The notes: a model not told the origin generated them from the sequence alone. 64,000 nt of DNA from Allosaccharopolyspora coralli (GCF_009664835.1 NZ_CP045929.1:4340001-4404000); one strand, 5' to 3'; counted from the first letter of the stretch, positions 29,929 to 39,335 are shown. Made by a program: numbers and translations.

Positions 29929-31307
29929 CGGTAGCTCACCTCCGCTCCGCGAAGCACGGGTCCGACCAGCAGGGAGCCCCACTCGGGCACCTCGTTCGCG
30001 GGCACGCCCATCGTCGGGGCGAGCAGCGCCGAGACGAAGTCACGTTCCGCCGGGGAGTTCACCACGCCCAGCCCCGAGCCGGTTCCCTGCGGCGACGTGC
30101 TCTGCGGCCCACTGGTCTGCGCTTCGCCGCCGGTGTTTGGCGGCTTGCCGGACGGGCCTTCGACGGTGTTCCTGGACGGCGGCGGTGTGGAGCCGTCTTG
30201 GATCGGCCCCCCGTCGGATTCCGGCGGGTACTGCGGGAACGGACTCGGCAGCTGGTCGTGCGGGTAACAACGCGGCCCGCGCTTGTCGTTGAACTCCGGT
30301 TCGTCCTGGTTGGGCTCGTACTTGCCACGGTTCTGGTTGACCTCCAGCGTGATGTGCAGGCCCGGTTCGTTCGTGCCCTTGCCGAAGACCTCGTTGACCC
30401 GCGGGACGAACTCGGCCATCTCCCCGAGAAAGCACGGGTAGGACGGCGAGTATTTCGCCAGCAGGTCCAGATTTGGCCTGCTCTGTTCCCCGAGCCGGAT
30501 GATGTTGTCCCCGTTGGCCTCCAGGAACGCCGTCATGTCGTTCGAGGTGGTGGTCAACTGCGAGTTCAGCGTGGCCAGGTTGTCCCGCTGCTCGACCATG
30601 GTCCGCGAGGTCGTCGAGAAGTTCTCCAGCGCGTTGAGCAGGTCCGGCGCGGCCTGCTCGTAGGTCTCGGCGAAGCCCACCAGCTGCTGCAGGTTCTCCT
30701 GCAGCTGCGGCACCGACGGGTTGAATCCTTCCAAGTAGGTGTTCAACTGCGACAGCGTCTCACCGAGCGGCTTGCCGCGACCCTCCAACGCCTGGCTCAA
30801 CGCGTTCAGCGTCGCGGCCAGGTCGTCCGGCTGCACCGCCTGCAACACCGGCATGGTGTCCGCGAGGACCTTCTCCAGCTCGATGGACGCCTTCGAGCGG
30901 TCCTGCTGGATCACGTCACCCGAGGCGATGTTGTCGGCTCCCGCGTTCTGCGGCAGCTCCAACGAGACGTACCGCTCGCCGAACAGCGTCTTCGGCAACA
31001 GCCGCGCCGACACGTTCGACGGGATCATCTCCGCCTTGTCCGGTTCGATGGCGAGCTGCATCTCGGCCCCGTCGCCGTTCGTCGCGATGTCACGGACCTC
31101 ACCGATGATCATTCCGCGCACCTTGACGTCGGAATTCGGCAGCAGCTGGTTCGCCGACGACCCCGCCTGCAACGTCACGTCCACGGTCGACCGGAACGCC
31201 TTCTGGTAGCTCGCGACGGTGAGGCTCAGGAACAACGCGATCACCACGAGCAACGCGACGCCCAGCATCCGGCGCCGCACCGTCTTCAACGCACCCTGTG
31301 CACTCAT
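29925..31307 (-). CDS. mceA: Mce family protein, first of operon (MceA)
   Basis: The 460-residue protein has a membrane anchor (about 15-36), an Mce domain (NSDVKVRGMIIGEVRDIATN, about 50-120) and a helical tube region. Its Pro/Gly/Ser-rich tail (about 345-430) is longer than in its paralogues. ATG 31307 overlaps the permease stop by four bases. An in-frame start 11 codons earlier lacks support. Confidence 0.9.
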   Translation of the reverse strand: MSAQGALKTVRRRMLGVALLVVIALFLSLTVASYQKAFRSTVDVTLQAGSSANQLLPNSDVKVRGMIIGEVRDIATNGDGAEMQLAIEPDKAEMIPSNVSARLLPKTLFGERYVSLELPQNAGADNIASGDVIQQDRSKASIELEKVLADTMPVLQAVQPDDLAATLNALSQALEGRGKPLGETLSQLNTYLEGFNPSVPQLQENLQQLVGFAETYEQAAPDLLNALENFSTTSRTMVEQRDNLATLNSQLTTTSNDMTAFLEANGDNIIRLGEQSRPNLDLLAKYSPSYPCFLGEMAEFVPRVNEVFGKGTNEPGLHITLEVNQNRGKYEPNQDEPEFNDKRGPRCYPHDQLPSPFPQYPPESDGGPIQDGSTPPPSRNTVEGPSGKPPNTGGEAQTSGPQSTSPQGTGSGLGVVNSPAERDFVSALLAPTMGVPANEVPEWGSLLVGPVLRGAEVSYR

Positions 31308-32152
31308 CCCGCGATCCTGACCGTCGTCGTCGTGCCCCAAATGGCGAGGCTCAGGAAGATGTTCAGTACCGCCGTCGTCACGATCGCGGTCCGGACCGCG
31401 CGGCCGACCGCCACACCGACGCCGGCAGGGCCGCCACTCGCGCGGTAGCCGTAGTAGCAGTGCGTCATGATCACGACGACGCTGAATATGAGGACCTTGC
31501 CGAAGGAGTACAAGACGTCCTCCGGGGGTAAGAACAGGTTGAAGTAGTGGTCGTAGGTACCCGCCGACTGCCCGTAGAGATACACGGTGACCGTGCGGGA
31601 AGCCAGGTACGAGGTCAGCAGACCCAGCACGTACAGTGGGATCACCGCCACGAAGCCCGCCATCACCCGCGTGGTCACCAGATACGGCAGGCTCGGGACA
31701 CCCATCACTTCCAGCGCGTCGATCTCCTCCGAGATCCGCATCGCGCCGAGCTGCGCGGTGAAACCGGATCCGACGGTCGCCGACAACGCCAGCCCCGCCA
31801 CCAGCGGCGCGATCTCACGGGTGTTGAAGTACGCCGAGATGAACCCCGCGAACGCCGAGGTGCCCAGCTGGTTCAGTGCGGCGTAGCCCTGCAGACCGAC
31901 GACGGTGCCGGTGAAGACCGTCAGGCCGATCATCACGCCGACGGTGCCGCCGATCACCGCGAGCGCACCGCTGCCGAAGCTGACCTCGGCCAGCAACCGC
32001 AGCGTCTCCTTGAAGTACTGCGTGATCGCCTTCGGGATCCACGCCAGGGCCCGCAGGTAGAACGACATCTGGTCGCCCAGGTCGTCCAGTGTGTCCAGCG
32101 GACGACGCGCCGCCCGGCGCGCACGTTGGGTCAGGGTCGCCACAGTCCTCAC
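31304..32152 (-). CDS. yrbEB: MlaE/YrbE-type ABC permease, second copy (YrbEB)
   Basis: The 282-residue integral membrane protein has about five to six helices and the MlaE family core (GFTAQLGAMRISEEIDALEVMGVPS), in which the conserved Glu-rich loop contacts the ATPase. It pairs with the upstream permease and MceG to drive lipid import. GTG 32152 overlaps the previous stop. Confidence 0.92.
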   Translation of the reverse strand: MRTVATLTQRARRAARRPLDTLDDLGDQMSFYLRALAWIPKAITQYFKETLRLLAEVSFGSGALAVIGGTVGVMIGLTVFTGTVVGLQGYAALNQLGTSAFAGFISAYFNTREIAPLVAGLALSATVGSGFTAQLGAMRISEEIDALEVMGVPSLPYLVTTRVMAGFVAVIPLYVLGLLTSYLASRTVTVYLYGQSAGTYDHYFNLFLPPEDVLYSFGKVLIFSVVVIMTHCYYGYRASGGPAGVGVAVGRAVRTAIVTTAVLNIFLSLAIWGTTTTVRIAG

Positions 32153-32982
32153 ATCCCCTTGGGTGGCACGATGTTGAGGTAGATCGTGGTCAGGATGAAG
32201 TTCACCGCGAACAACAACAGGAACGTGATCACCACGGACTGGTTCACCGCGTCACCCACGCCCTTGGGGCCCGGTGGCGGATTCAGACCGCGATACGCGG
32301 CGACCACCCCCGCGATGAACCCGAAGATCAACGCCTTGATCTCACTGATCCACAGGTCCGGTAGCTGCGCCAGCGCGTTGAAACTCGCCATGTACGCACC
32401 GGGCGTGCCGCCCTGCAGGATCACGTTGAAGAAGTAGCCGCCCATCACGCCGACGACGCTGACCATGCCGTTGAGCAGCACCGCGACCAGCATCGCCGCG
32501 AGCACCCTCGGCACCACGAGACGCTGCACGGCGGAGACGCCGAGCACCTCCATGGCGGCGATCTCGTCGCGGATCGTGCGGGACCCGAGGTCCGCACAGA
32601 TCGCCGAACCACCGGCACCGGCGATGAGCAGCGCCGTCACGATCGGCGCCGCCTGCTGAATGATCGCCAGCACGCTCGCCGCGCCGGTGAACGACTGCGC
32701 ACCGATCTGCCGGGTCAACGAGCCGAGCTGCAGCGCGATGACGGCGCCGAACGGGATCGCCACCAGGGCCGTCGGCAGGATCGTCACGCTCGCGATGAAC
32801 CAGCACTGCTGGATGAACTCGCGGATCTGGAACGGACGCCGGAAGATCCCGACGAGCACGTCCAGCCCGAGGGCGAACAATTTCCCGGTCTCTCGCAGCG
32901 CGGGAGCTCCCGGCAACGAAGCCGACCACTTCGGACCACGCGGACGACGCGGAGCGGTCCGAGGACTCGCCTGCGTCGTCAC
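32149..32982 (-). CDS. yrbEA: MlaE/YrbE-type ABC permease, first copy (YrbEA)
   Basis: The 277-residue permease has the MlaE core (GGSAICADLGSRTIRDEIAAMEVLGVSA) and about five membrane helices after a basic cytoplasmic tail. It overlaps the ATPase stop (GTGA) and the following yrbEB, so ATPase, both permeases and the Mce proteins are one translationally coupled unit. Confidence 0.92.
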   Translation of the reverse strand: MTTQASPRTAPRRPRGPKWSASLPGAPALRETGKLFALGLDVLVGIFRRPFQIREFIQQCWFIASVTILPTALVAIPFGAVIALQLGSLTRQIGAQSFTGAASVLAIIQQAAPIVTALLIAGAGGSAICADLGSRTIRDEIAAMEVLGVSAVQRLVVPRVLAAMLVAVLLNGMVSVVGVMGGYFFNVILQGGTPGAYMASFNALAQLPDLWISEIKALIFGFIAGVVAAYRGLNPPPGPKGVGDAVNQSVVITFLLLFAVNFILTTIYLNIVPPKGM

Positions 32983-34193
32983 TTCCCGCCCCTCTTCCGG
33001 CCGAACCAGCCGCGCTTCGCGGGTTGCTCGGAAACGCTCTCACCGGGAGCCCAGAACGCGTCGTCCTCGGCACCGGACGTACGGGGAGTCGGGCTCGGGC
33101 GCTGTCCCTGCGCCGCCCCGGCGGGCACCTTCGCGACCTCTTCCGTCGACAGCGAACCCGCCATCGACTCGGTCCGCTGATTCGGCGGCCGGGTCACGAC
33201 GCCGGAGTCGGTCACGCCGTAGCGCTGCTTCTCCTGCACCGTCAGGGTCGACAGGATCTCCTGCTGCGCGGCCGGCGTCAGCGACCCCAGGTTGGCCATC
33301 ACCCGGTCCTGGCGGCGTTGCACCGCGGTGCGGCGCGGCAAGCCCTGCGAGACGTCGAGCTGCGGGACGATGTGCGGCACGCCCTGATCCTTGCCCAGCT
33401 CCGCGAGCTCCGCGGCCATCTGGCCCGCGTCCTTCTCCTCGCTCATGCCGATCGGGCCCTGGGTGCGGCCGTTCAGGAACTGCTCCACCACCGGCTCGTT
33501 CGAACTCAGCAACACCTCGCGCGGCCCGTACATGACCAATTCCCGGCGGAAAAGCATGCCGATGTTGTCCGGCACGGTCCGCGCCGTACCGATGTCGTGC
33601 GTGACGATCAAGAATGTCGCGTCGACCTGAGCATTCAGATCCACGATCAGCTGATTGATGTACGCCGTACGAACCGGGTCGAGACCGGAATCCGGCTCAT
33701 CGAAAAGAATGATCTGTGGATCCAGCACCAACGCGCGCGCCAAACCGGCCCGCTTGCGCATACCACCGGAGATCTCGCCGGGGAGTTTCGACTCCGACCC
33801 GACGAGGCCGACCATCTCCATCTTCTCCATCACGACGTCCCGGACCTGGGACTCGCTCTTGCGGGTGTGCTCCCGCAGCGGGAAGGCGATGTTGTCGTAG
33901 AGGTTCATCGAGCCGAACAGGGCGCCGTCCTGGAACAGGACACCGAACATCTTGCGGATGTCGTAGAGGTCACTGTCCGAGCAGCTGCACACGTCGACCC
34001 CGTCGATGACCACCTGCCCCTCTTCCGGCTTCAACAAACCGATCAGGGCCTTCAGGAAGACCGACTTACCGGTACCCGATGGGCCGAGCAGAACGCTGAT
34101 CTCGCCGGGGGGAAGCGTCAGGGTCACGTCCCGCCAGATGGTCTGCGCGCCGAAGGACTTCGACAGCCCCTCGACGACCACCTTGACACCCAT
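32979..34193 (-). CDS. mceG: Mce transporter ATPase (MceG/Mkl/MlaF type)
   Basis: The 404-residue ABC ATPase energises Mce lipid importers. Walker A (GPSGTGKSVFLKALIG), the signature ISGGMRKRAGLARAL, Walker B (IILFDEPDSGLDP) and the switch His (IVTHD) are complete. It has a C-terminal extension of about 150 residues beyond the core ATPase fold, ending in a basic WFGRKRGGK. I chose ATG 34193 because GGAGG lies five bases upstream; GTG 34199 falls within that site. In M. tuberculosis the orphan mkl gene also follows rplJ-rplL; here the whole mce operon is attached. Confidence 0.92.
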   Translation of the reverse strand: MGVKVVVEGLSKSFGAQTIWRDVTLTLPPGEISVLLGPSGTGKSVFLKALIGLLKPEEGQVVIDGVDVCSCSDSDLYDIRKMFGVLFQDGALFGSMNLYDNIAFPLREHTRKSESQVRDVVMEKMEMVGLVGSESKLPGEISGGMRKRAGLARALVLDPQIILFDEPDSGLDPVRTAYINQLIVDLNAQVDATFLIVTHDIGTARTVPDNIGMLFRRELVMYGPREVLLSSNEPVVEQFLNGRTQGPIGMSEEKDAGQMAAELAELGKDQGVPHIVPQLDVSQGLPRRTAVQRRQDRVMANLGSLTPAAQQEILSTLTVQEKQRYGVTDSGVVTRPPNQRTESMAGSLSTEEVAKVPAGAAQGQRPSPTPRTSGAEDDAFWAPGESVSEQPAKRGWFGRKRGGK

Positions 34194-34499
34194 CCGCACC
34201 TCCGCATTGATCCACAGTCGTGCTCGCGTTTTTCACTCCAACGGCGGCACTGTCGCACACGTGATGCACTCAACGTAGGTTGCCCCCGTCACACCCGTAC
34301 AACGAGCACGACGCATCACGGTTACTCGCGGGTTGGGAACTGGGTTTCTCCAGGTTTCTCGTGCCTGCTGTCCGAATCTCCGTTATCGAAATGAAAGTTT
34401 CGGCGGGGATTCGTCACACACGAAAAACGGGGCGGTCACCCACACAGGATGACCGCCCCGTCACTCAGCGCATTCGCGCGTCGAGTCATCGAGCGTCCG
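34194..34499. other. Intergenic region before the mce operon
   Basis: These 306 bases hold the rplL terminator (34427-34461) and must contain the mce promoter. I cannot define convincing -35/-10 boxes; a CACGTG-centred palindrome lies near 34258-34263. No TetR or other regulator gene is adjacent. No coding region is supported. Confidence 0.5.
34427..34461 (-). terminator. Terminator of rplJ-rplL
   Basis: ACGGGGCGGTCA (34427-34438) and TGACCGCCCCGT (34450-34461) form a perfect 12-bp stem with an 11-base loop. On the minus strand it is followed by TTTTTCG, a textbook intrinsic terminator 38 bases after the rplL stop. Confidence 0.92.
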
Positions 34500-34886
34500 T
34501 CACTTGACGGAGATCTTGGCGCCCGACTCCTCCATCTTGGACTTGATCTCGTCCGCCTTCTCCTTGTCGACCTTCTCGGCGATCGGCTTCGGAGCGTTCT
34601 CGACGAGCTCCTTGGCCTCCTTGAGGCCCAGGCCGGAGACGACCTCACGGACGACCTTGATGACCTGGATCTTCTTGTCGCCGGCGTCGTCGAGGATGAC
34701 GTCGAACTCGTCCTGCTCCTCCTCGGCCTCAGCGGCAGCCGGGGCCGCACCCGGGGCCGCGGCCGCGACCGGAGCGGCGGCGGTGACGTCGAAGGTCTCC
34801 TCGAACTGCTTCACGAACTCCGACAGCTCCAGGAGGGTCATCTCCTTGAAGACGTCCAACAGCTCGTCGTTGCTCAGCTTCGCCAT
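34500..34886 (-). CDS. rplL: 50S ribosomal protein L7/L12
   Basis: The 128-residue stalk protein recruits translation GTPases. Its N-terminal dimer domain ([20 protein letters not shown]), Ala-rich hinge ([20 protein letters not shown]) and C-terminal domain with [20 protein letters not shown] are all standard. It follows rplJ by 60 bases and ends before an intrinsic terminator. Confidence 0.98.
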   Translation of the reverse strand: MAKLSNDELLDVFKEMTLLELSEFVKQFEETFDVTAAAPVAAAAPGAAPAAAEAEEEQDEFDVILDDAGDKKIQVIKVVREVVSGLGLKEAKELVENAPKPIAEKVDKEKADEIKSKMEESGAKISVK

Positions 34887-34946
34887 GGTGGCGTTCCTTT
34901 CACTACAGCGCCCGCACCAGCGAGCGGATCACTCGGGTGGGGTGGA

Positions 34947-35468
34947 TCAGCCTTCGTCGGACTTCTTGTCCTTCAACGCTGCGGTCATCCGCGCGACCTG
35001 CGACGCCGGAGCGGCGAACAGGCCGGCAGTCTCGTTGAGCTTGGCCTTCATCGCGCCGGCCAACTTGCCGAGCGTGACCTCACGCGAGTCCAGGTCGGCG
35101 AGCGCCTCGACCTCGGAAACCGAGATCGGACGGCCGTCCATGTACCCGCCCTTGATCACCAGGGCTTTGTGGTCCTTCGCGAACGTCTTCAGCGCCTTGG
35201 CGGCGTCGACCGGCTCACCCTCGATGAAGGTGATCGCGGTCGGACCGACGAAGAGGTCTTCGAGGCCCTCAACGCCGGACTTCTCAGCAGCGCGCTTGAC
35301 CAGGGTGTTCTTCGCGACCCGGTAGGTCGCCCCCGCGCCCAGCGAACGGCGGAGATCCACGAGCTGCGACATCGACAGCCCGCGGTACTCGGTCACGACC
35401 GCAGCGGTCGCAGTGGTGAACCGCTCCGCGATCTCGTCGACCGCGTCGACCTTCTCGGCCTTCGCCAT
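34947..35468 (-). CDS. rplJ: 50S ribosomal protein L10
   Basis: The 173-residue L10 anchors L7/L12 dimers to the ribosome. The N-terminal domain ([20 protein letters not shown]) and the C-terminal helix that binds L12 are present. ATG 35468 has AGGAGG upstream. Expression is probably tuned by the leader hairpin at 35532-35559. Confidence 0.98.
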   Translation of the reverse strand: MAKAEKVDAVDEIAERFTTATAAVVTEYRGLSMSQLVDLRRSLGAGATYRVAKNTLVKRAAEKSGVEGLEDLFVGPTAITFIEGEPVDAAKALKTFAKDHKALVIKGGYMDGRPISVSEVEALADLDSREVTLGKLAGAMKAKLNETAGLFAAPASQVARMTAALKDKKSDEG

Positions 35469-35531
35469 GTCGCCTCCTCTCTCTGCTTCGCGACTCTCAC
35501 AAGCCGGTCAGCCGAGTCCCGAGACGACAAA

Positions 35532-35559
35532 ACGCCCCGGCGCAGCAGGCACGGGGCGT
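35532..35559 (-). promoter_or_regulatory. rplJ leader hairpin, likely L10-type attenuator
   Basis: On the minus strand ACGCCCCG, a 12-base loop and CGGGGCGT form an 8-bp GC-rich stem followed by TTTTG, in the rplJ leader 64 bases before its ATG. This has the form of an intrinsic terminator placed before the genes it would control. L10 leaders bound by L10(L12)4 are known in several bacterial phyla, and this fits an attenuator of that kind. The other bases between 35469 and 35810 hold no gene. Confidence 0.55.
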
Positions 35560-35810
35560 CACACGAGCATGGGCGCGCGGCGTGCGCGCCTGATGAAGAG
35601 CCTCGTCCTCCTGCGCGGGCCGCCCGCATCGCACGGGACCTTCGTTCTACCCCGACGCACCGGACGGAACGACGGGGAGAAGACCAGCGGTCTCTGGTGG
35701 AACCGTCAGCCAGCATACGCGACCCACGCGCAGGCTCCGTATCCACCCCTGCGCAGGTCATCCACGGAAGATCCGGACGGGGTGCCGAGACGGCCACCGG
35801 GCACGGCATC

Positions 35811-36653
35811 ATGGTCGTCGTGGCCGACCCGAACGAGCCGACGCACAGTCCGCGCGGACACGACGCCCAGGACGAGGTCCTCGACGCGGAGATCGTCGAC
35901 GAGCCCCGCCGCGACGACGCCGGCCGGGACGGTCCCGCCGCGGGCGCGTCCGGATTCCGCGACGACGAGGAGTACCGCCAGTACCAGGAGTTCCTGGAGT
36001 TCCAGAAGTTCCGCGAATGGCAGCGGAACCGGAGCGACGGTGCTCGCACCTCGTTCACCGGCGAGACCAAGCGCTCACGTGAGCCGCAGGCCCGTCCCCG
36101 GTGGAAGCGAGCGCTCGGGCTCCTGCGCTACAAGACCGTCCGCCGACTCCTGTATCTGCTCGTGGCGGTGCTGTTCGCCTGGTGGCTGCTGCACTACCTG
36201 TTGGGCGACATCATGGACAACGGCGACAGCACCGCTCCGGATGGCGGCACTCCGGGCAAACAGGACTTCTCCACCGCGCCCATCCCGTCGGCCGATCCGG
36301 CGACCGCCGTCGCGGGGGTCTACAACTACGTCGCCTACAACCGGGCAGGCGACGCGTGCGCTCTGTTCAACGAGGCGGGCCGACAGGCTTTCGCGGACAG
36401 CTACGGCGCTGCGAGTTGCGTGGCAGCCGTGCAGCGGATCAACGCGGACGTCGCCGACCCCGTCCAGTACCCGAACATCAAGATCGGCCGCGACGCCGAA
36501 ACCACCGAGGGCGGGAACTCCTCGGTCTCCTCCTGCGGACTCGACGTCCAGGGCGGGCCCCGCCTCGGGATGTTCCACCTGACGCAGAACGCCAAGGGTG
36601 GTTGGCTCATCGCAGGCCACGAGCACGAACCCGCCGACTGCCTCACCGGCTGA
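35811..36653 (+). CDS. Single-pass membrane protein of unknown function
   Basis: The 280-residue protein has an acidic cytoplasmic region (1-85) with an aromatic repeat-like stretch (EYRQYQEFLEFQKFREWQRN). A basic patch and one membrane helix (about 117-135, LLYLLVAVLFAWWLLHYLLG) follow. The extracytoplasmic domain (about 160-280) has four cysteines (ACALF, ASCVAAV, SSCGLDV, ADCLTG) and could be NTF2-like. I do not recognise the family. It lies on the plus strand between rplA and rplJ. The ATG 35811 has only a weak ribosome site; GTG 35820 is an alternative. Confidence 0.65.
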   Translation: MVVVADPNEPTHSPRGHDAQDEVLDAEIVDEPRRDDAGRDGPAAGASGFRDDEEYRQYQEFLEFQKFREWQRNRSDGARTSFTGETKRSREPQARPRWKRALGLLRYKTVRRLLYLLVAVLFAWWLLHYLLGDIMDNGDSTAPDGGTPGKQDFSTAPIPSADPATAVAGVYNYVAYNRAGDACALFNEAGRQAFADSYGAASCVAAVQRINADVADPVQYPNIKIGRDAETTEGGNSSVSSCGLDVQGGPRLGMFHLTQNAKGGWLIAGHEHEPADCLTG

Positions 36654-36664
36654 CACCCACCGAG

Positions 36665-36896
36665 GCGAACGGCACTCTCGCCTCACGAGACGAGGCGAAC
36701 GTGCCGTTCGCACCAAACGCACATCTCGTGGAGCGAACGGCACTCTCGCCCCACCAGACGGAGCGAACGGCACTTTCGCCCCACCAAACGAGGCGAACGT
36801 ACCGCTCGCACCCAACACACATCTCGTGGAGCGAACGGCACTTTCACCCCACCAGACGAGGCGAACGTGCCGTTCGCACCAAACGCACCTCTCGAC
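36665..36896. repeat. Tandem array of the GCGAACGGCACTTTCGCC repeat family
   Basis: Seven units begin with GCGAAC at 36665, 36695, 36733, 36763, 36793, 36831 and 36861, spaced 30, 38, 30, 30, 38 and 30 bases. The pattern repeats every 98 bases, giving two full higher-order copies and a partial third. Units alternate between forms ending ...CACTTTCGCC and forms carrying GTGCCGTTCGC, the reverse complement of the core, so hairpins can form between units. The array fills the gap between two convergent genes. Confidence 0.85.
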
Positions 36897-36904
36897 GCGG
36901 AGAC

Positions 36905-36944
36905 GACGACGGGGCCGCCACCTTCCGGTGACGGCCCCGTCGTC
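36905..36944 (-). terminator. Terminator of rplK-rplA
   Basis: A 13-bp stem (GACGACGGGGCCG with CGGCCCCGTCGTC), extended internally by CACC/GGTG around a TTCC loop, lies 14 bases after the rplA stop. There is no U run on the minus-strand side. It could also stop transcription coming from the plus-strand gene. Confidence 0.8.
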
Positions 36945-36958
36945 GATGCGGTCGCCGC

Positions 36959-37678
36959 TCAGGCGGAGACGGTCTCCTCGAGCAGGTTGCGCGTGCGGTT
37001 CGGGTCGACCGGGATGCCCGGGCCCATCGTCGTGGTGAAGGTGACCTTCCGCAGGTACCGGCCCTTCGACGTCGACGGCTTGGACCGCAGGACCTCGTCC
37101 AGCGCGGCCGTGTAGTTCTCCACCAGCTTGCTGGTGTCGAACGAGGCCTTCCCGATGATGAGGTGCAGGTTGGCCTGCTTGTCCACGCGGAAGCTGATCT
37201 TGCCGCCCTGGATGTCCTCGATCGCCTTCGTCACGTTCGGGGTGACGGTTCCCGTCTTCGGGTTCGGCATCAGACCACGCGGGCCGAGCACCCGCGCGAT
37301 CTTGCCGACCTTGGCCATCTGGTCCGGCGTGGCGATCGCCGCGTCGAAATCGAGCCAGCCGCCCTGGATACGCTCGATCAGGTCTTCGGACCCCGCCGCT
37401 TCCGCACCGGCGGCCTCGGCCTCGGCGGCCTTGTCGCCCGTGGCGAACGCGATGACGCGGACGGTCTTACCAGTGCCGTGCGGCAGGTTCACGGTGCCGC
37501 GGACCATCTGGTCTGCCTTCCGGGGGTCGACGCCCAGACGCAGGGCCACCTCGACGGTGGGGTCCATGTTCGTCTTGGCGGTCTTCTTCGCGAGCTCGAC
37601 CGCTTCCTTCGGCGCGTACAGCCGTGTGCTGTCGACGAGCTCGGCGACTTCCCGGTATGCCTTGCTGCGCTTGGTCAT
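36959..37678 (-). CDS. rplA: 50S ribosomal protein L1
   Basis: The 239-residue L1 binds 23S rRNA at the mobile stalk near the E site. It starts [20 protein letters not shown] and has [20 protein letters not shown], the most conserved stretch of the family. ATG 37678 has AAGGA upstream; 19 in-frame codons before it are rejected. It follows rplK by 72 bases. Confidence 0.98.
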   Translation of the reverse strand: MTKRSKAYREVAELVDSTRLYAPKEAVELAKKTAKTNMDPTVEVALRLGVDPRKADQMVRGTVNLPHGTGKTVRVIAFATGDKAAEAEAAGAEAAGSEDLIERIQGGWLDFDAAIATPDQMAKVGKIARVLGPRGLMPNPKTGTVTPNVTKAIEDIQGGKISFRVDKQANLHLIIGKASFDTSKLVENYTAALDEVLRSKPSTSKGRYLRKVTFTTTMGPGIPVDPNRTRNLLEETVSA

Positions 37679-37750
37679 GTCTGTCCTTCGAAACGGATCA
37701 GTCGTGGTGACGGGCTGCGCTGAGCCCTCCCACACGTGCGGATGGGGTGG

Positions 37751-38185
37751 TCAGCTCTCGACGGTGAGACCCATCGACCGGGCGGTACCGGCGATGATCT
37801 TCGCTGCCTGGTCGGCGTCGTTGGCGTTGAGGTCGACCATCTTGGTCTGGGCGATCTCGTGGATCTGGTCCATGGAGACCTTGCCGACCTTGCTCTTGTG
37901 CGGTTCGCCGCTGCCCTTCTGCACTCCGGCAGCCTTGAGCAGCAACTTCGCGGCCGGCGGCGTCTTCAACTTGAAGTCGAAGGACCGGTCCTCGAACACG
38001 GAGATCTCGACCGGCACCACGTCGCCGCGCTGACTCTCGGTCGCGGCGTTGTAGGCCTTGCAGAACTCCATGATGTTGACGCCGTGCTGACCCAGCGCCG
38101 GACCGACCGGCGGCGCCGGGTTGGCCTGGCCTGCCTGGATCTGCAGCTTGATGATCGCTGACAGTCGCTTCTTCTTGGGCGGCAT
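37751..38185 (-). CDS. rplK: 50S ribosomal protein L11
   Basis: The 144-residue L11 forms the GTPase-associated centre. It starts [20 protein letters not shown] and has the conserved [20 protein letters not shown] and the [14 protein letters not shown] segment. ATG 38185 has AGGAAG upstream. It follows nusG by about 150 bases on the same strand. Confidence 0.98.
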   Translation of the reverse strand: MPPKKKRLSAIIKLQIQAGQANPAPPVGPALGQHGVNIMEFCKAYNAATESQRGDVVPVEISVFEDRSFDFKLKTPPAAKLLLKAAGVQKGSGEPHKSKVGKVSMDQIHEIAQTKMVDLNANDADQAAKIIAGTARSMGLTVES

Positions 38186-38337
38186 CTCGTACTTCCTGTA
38201 CTCGCTGTCCTGTCGTCCGTCCCCGCCGTGATCGGGGTACGGACCTGGTGGCGTGCGGCGCGGCTGACGCGACCGCACGTCGTCCGTTCCTGCGGAGCAC
38301 CTCCGCAGCCGTCCGAGCTCCCCTGCCGGGGAGCCGG

Positions 38338-39213
38338 TCAGATCTTGGAAACCTGGGTGAACGAGAGCTCGACCGGCGTTTCCCGGCCGAAGATCGACAC
38401 CAGCACCTTGAGCTTCTGGTTGTCGGCGTTGACCTCGCTGATCGTCGCGGGAAGGGTCGCGAACGGCCCGTCCATGACGGTGATCGACTCGCCGACCTCG
38501 AAGTCCACCTCGGGCGCCTGCTCGCCACTCGCCGGCTGCTGCTGGGGTGCCTTCTTCCCGGTCTCCGGCTTGGCTTCCTTCTCGACCCGCGGGGCGAGGA
38601 ACTTCAACACGTCGTTGATGGTCAGCGGCGACGGATTGTTCGTCGCGCCGATGAACCCGGTGACACCCGGCGTGTTGCGCACCGCGCTCCACGAGGAGTC
38701 GTTGAGCTCCATCCGCACCAGGATGTAGCCGGGCAGCACCTTGCGCTGCACCGTTTTGCGCTGACCGTTCTTGATCTCGGTAACCTCTTCGGTGGGCACC
38801 TCGACCTGGAAGATGAAGTCCTCGACGTCGAGCGTCTGCGCACGCGTCTCGAGGTTCGTCTTCACCTTGTTCTCGTAGCCGGCGTAGGAGTGCACGACGT
38901 ACCACTCGCCCGGAGCCCGGCGCAGCGCGGCGCGGAGCTCCTCGACCGGGTCGGTCTCCTCCGGCTCGGCGTCGGCGGTCCCCTCGGCACCGTCAGCCGC
39001 GACGGCCTCGTCGGCACCGGCCGTGGACTCGTCCGCGGCCTCGGTGGCTCCGCCATGGTCGTCGGTCGAGACGGTGTCCTCGCCGGAGTCCGCGGCCTGG
39101 TCGGAACCGACGCCCTCGTCCGACTCGGTCTCCGCCTCGGCCGTTTCCACGGCCTCGGCGTGCACCTGCTCGTCGGACAGGCTGGCCAGTTCCTGGCCCT
39201 CGTGGGAGGTCAC
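38338..39213 (-). CDS. nusG: Transcription termination/antitermination factor NusG
   Basis: The 291-residue NusG binds RNA polymerase and couples it to Rho or the ribosome. The NGN domain (about 100-215; [31 protein letters not shown]) and the KOW domain (about 235-291; [20 protein letters not shown]) are complete. An acidic, disordered N-terminal extension of about 95 residues precedes them, longer than in E. coli but usual in actinobacteria. The start is GTG 39213. It lies 122 bases after secE. Confidence 0.96.
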   Translation of the reverse strand: MTSHEGQELASLSDEQVHAEAVETAEAETESDEGVGSDQAADSGEDTVSTDDHGGATEAADESTAGADEAVAADGAEGTADAEPEETDPVEELRAALRRAPGEWYVVHSYAGYENKVKTNLETRAQTLDVEDFIFQVEVPTEEVTEIKNGQRKTVQRKVLPGYILVRMELNDSSWSAVRNTPGVTGFIGATNNPSPLTINDVLKFLAPRVEKEAKPETGKKAPQQQPASGEQAPEVDFEVGESITVMDGPFATLPATISEVNADNQKLKVLVSIFGRETPVELSFTQVSKI

Positions 39214-39335
39214 TGTCGGTCTCGCTTCCTCTCGTGCGTTCGCGTCCGGTTGTGGACGACACAGCTACTCAGCTGACGACGCTAGTCGCTCATCGGTGGA
39301 CGCCGCAGCGTCGCCGACCGGACGCCGACCGGTGC

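Noticed and set aside
36665-36896. CRISPR array
   Set aside because: Units are 30 or 38 bases with almost no unique spacer sequence, arms are mutually complementary, and there are no cas genes.
36075-36931. Open frames on both strands that run through the tandem repeats
   Set aside because: They arise from repeat units whose length lets frames stay open; the supported gene ends at 36653.
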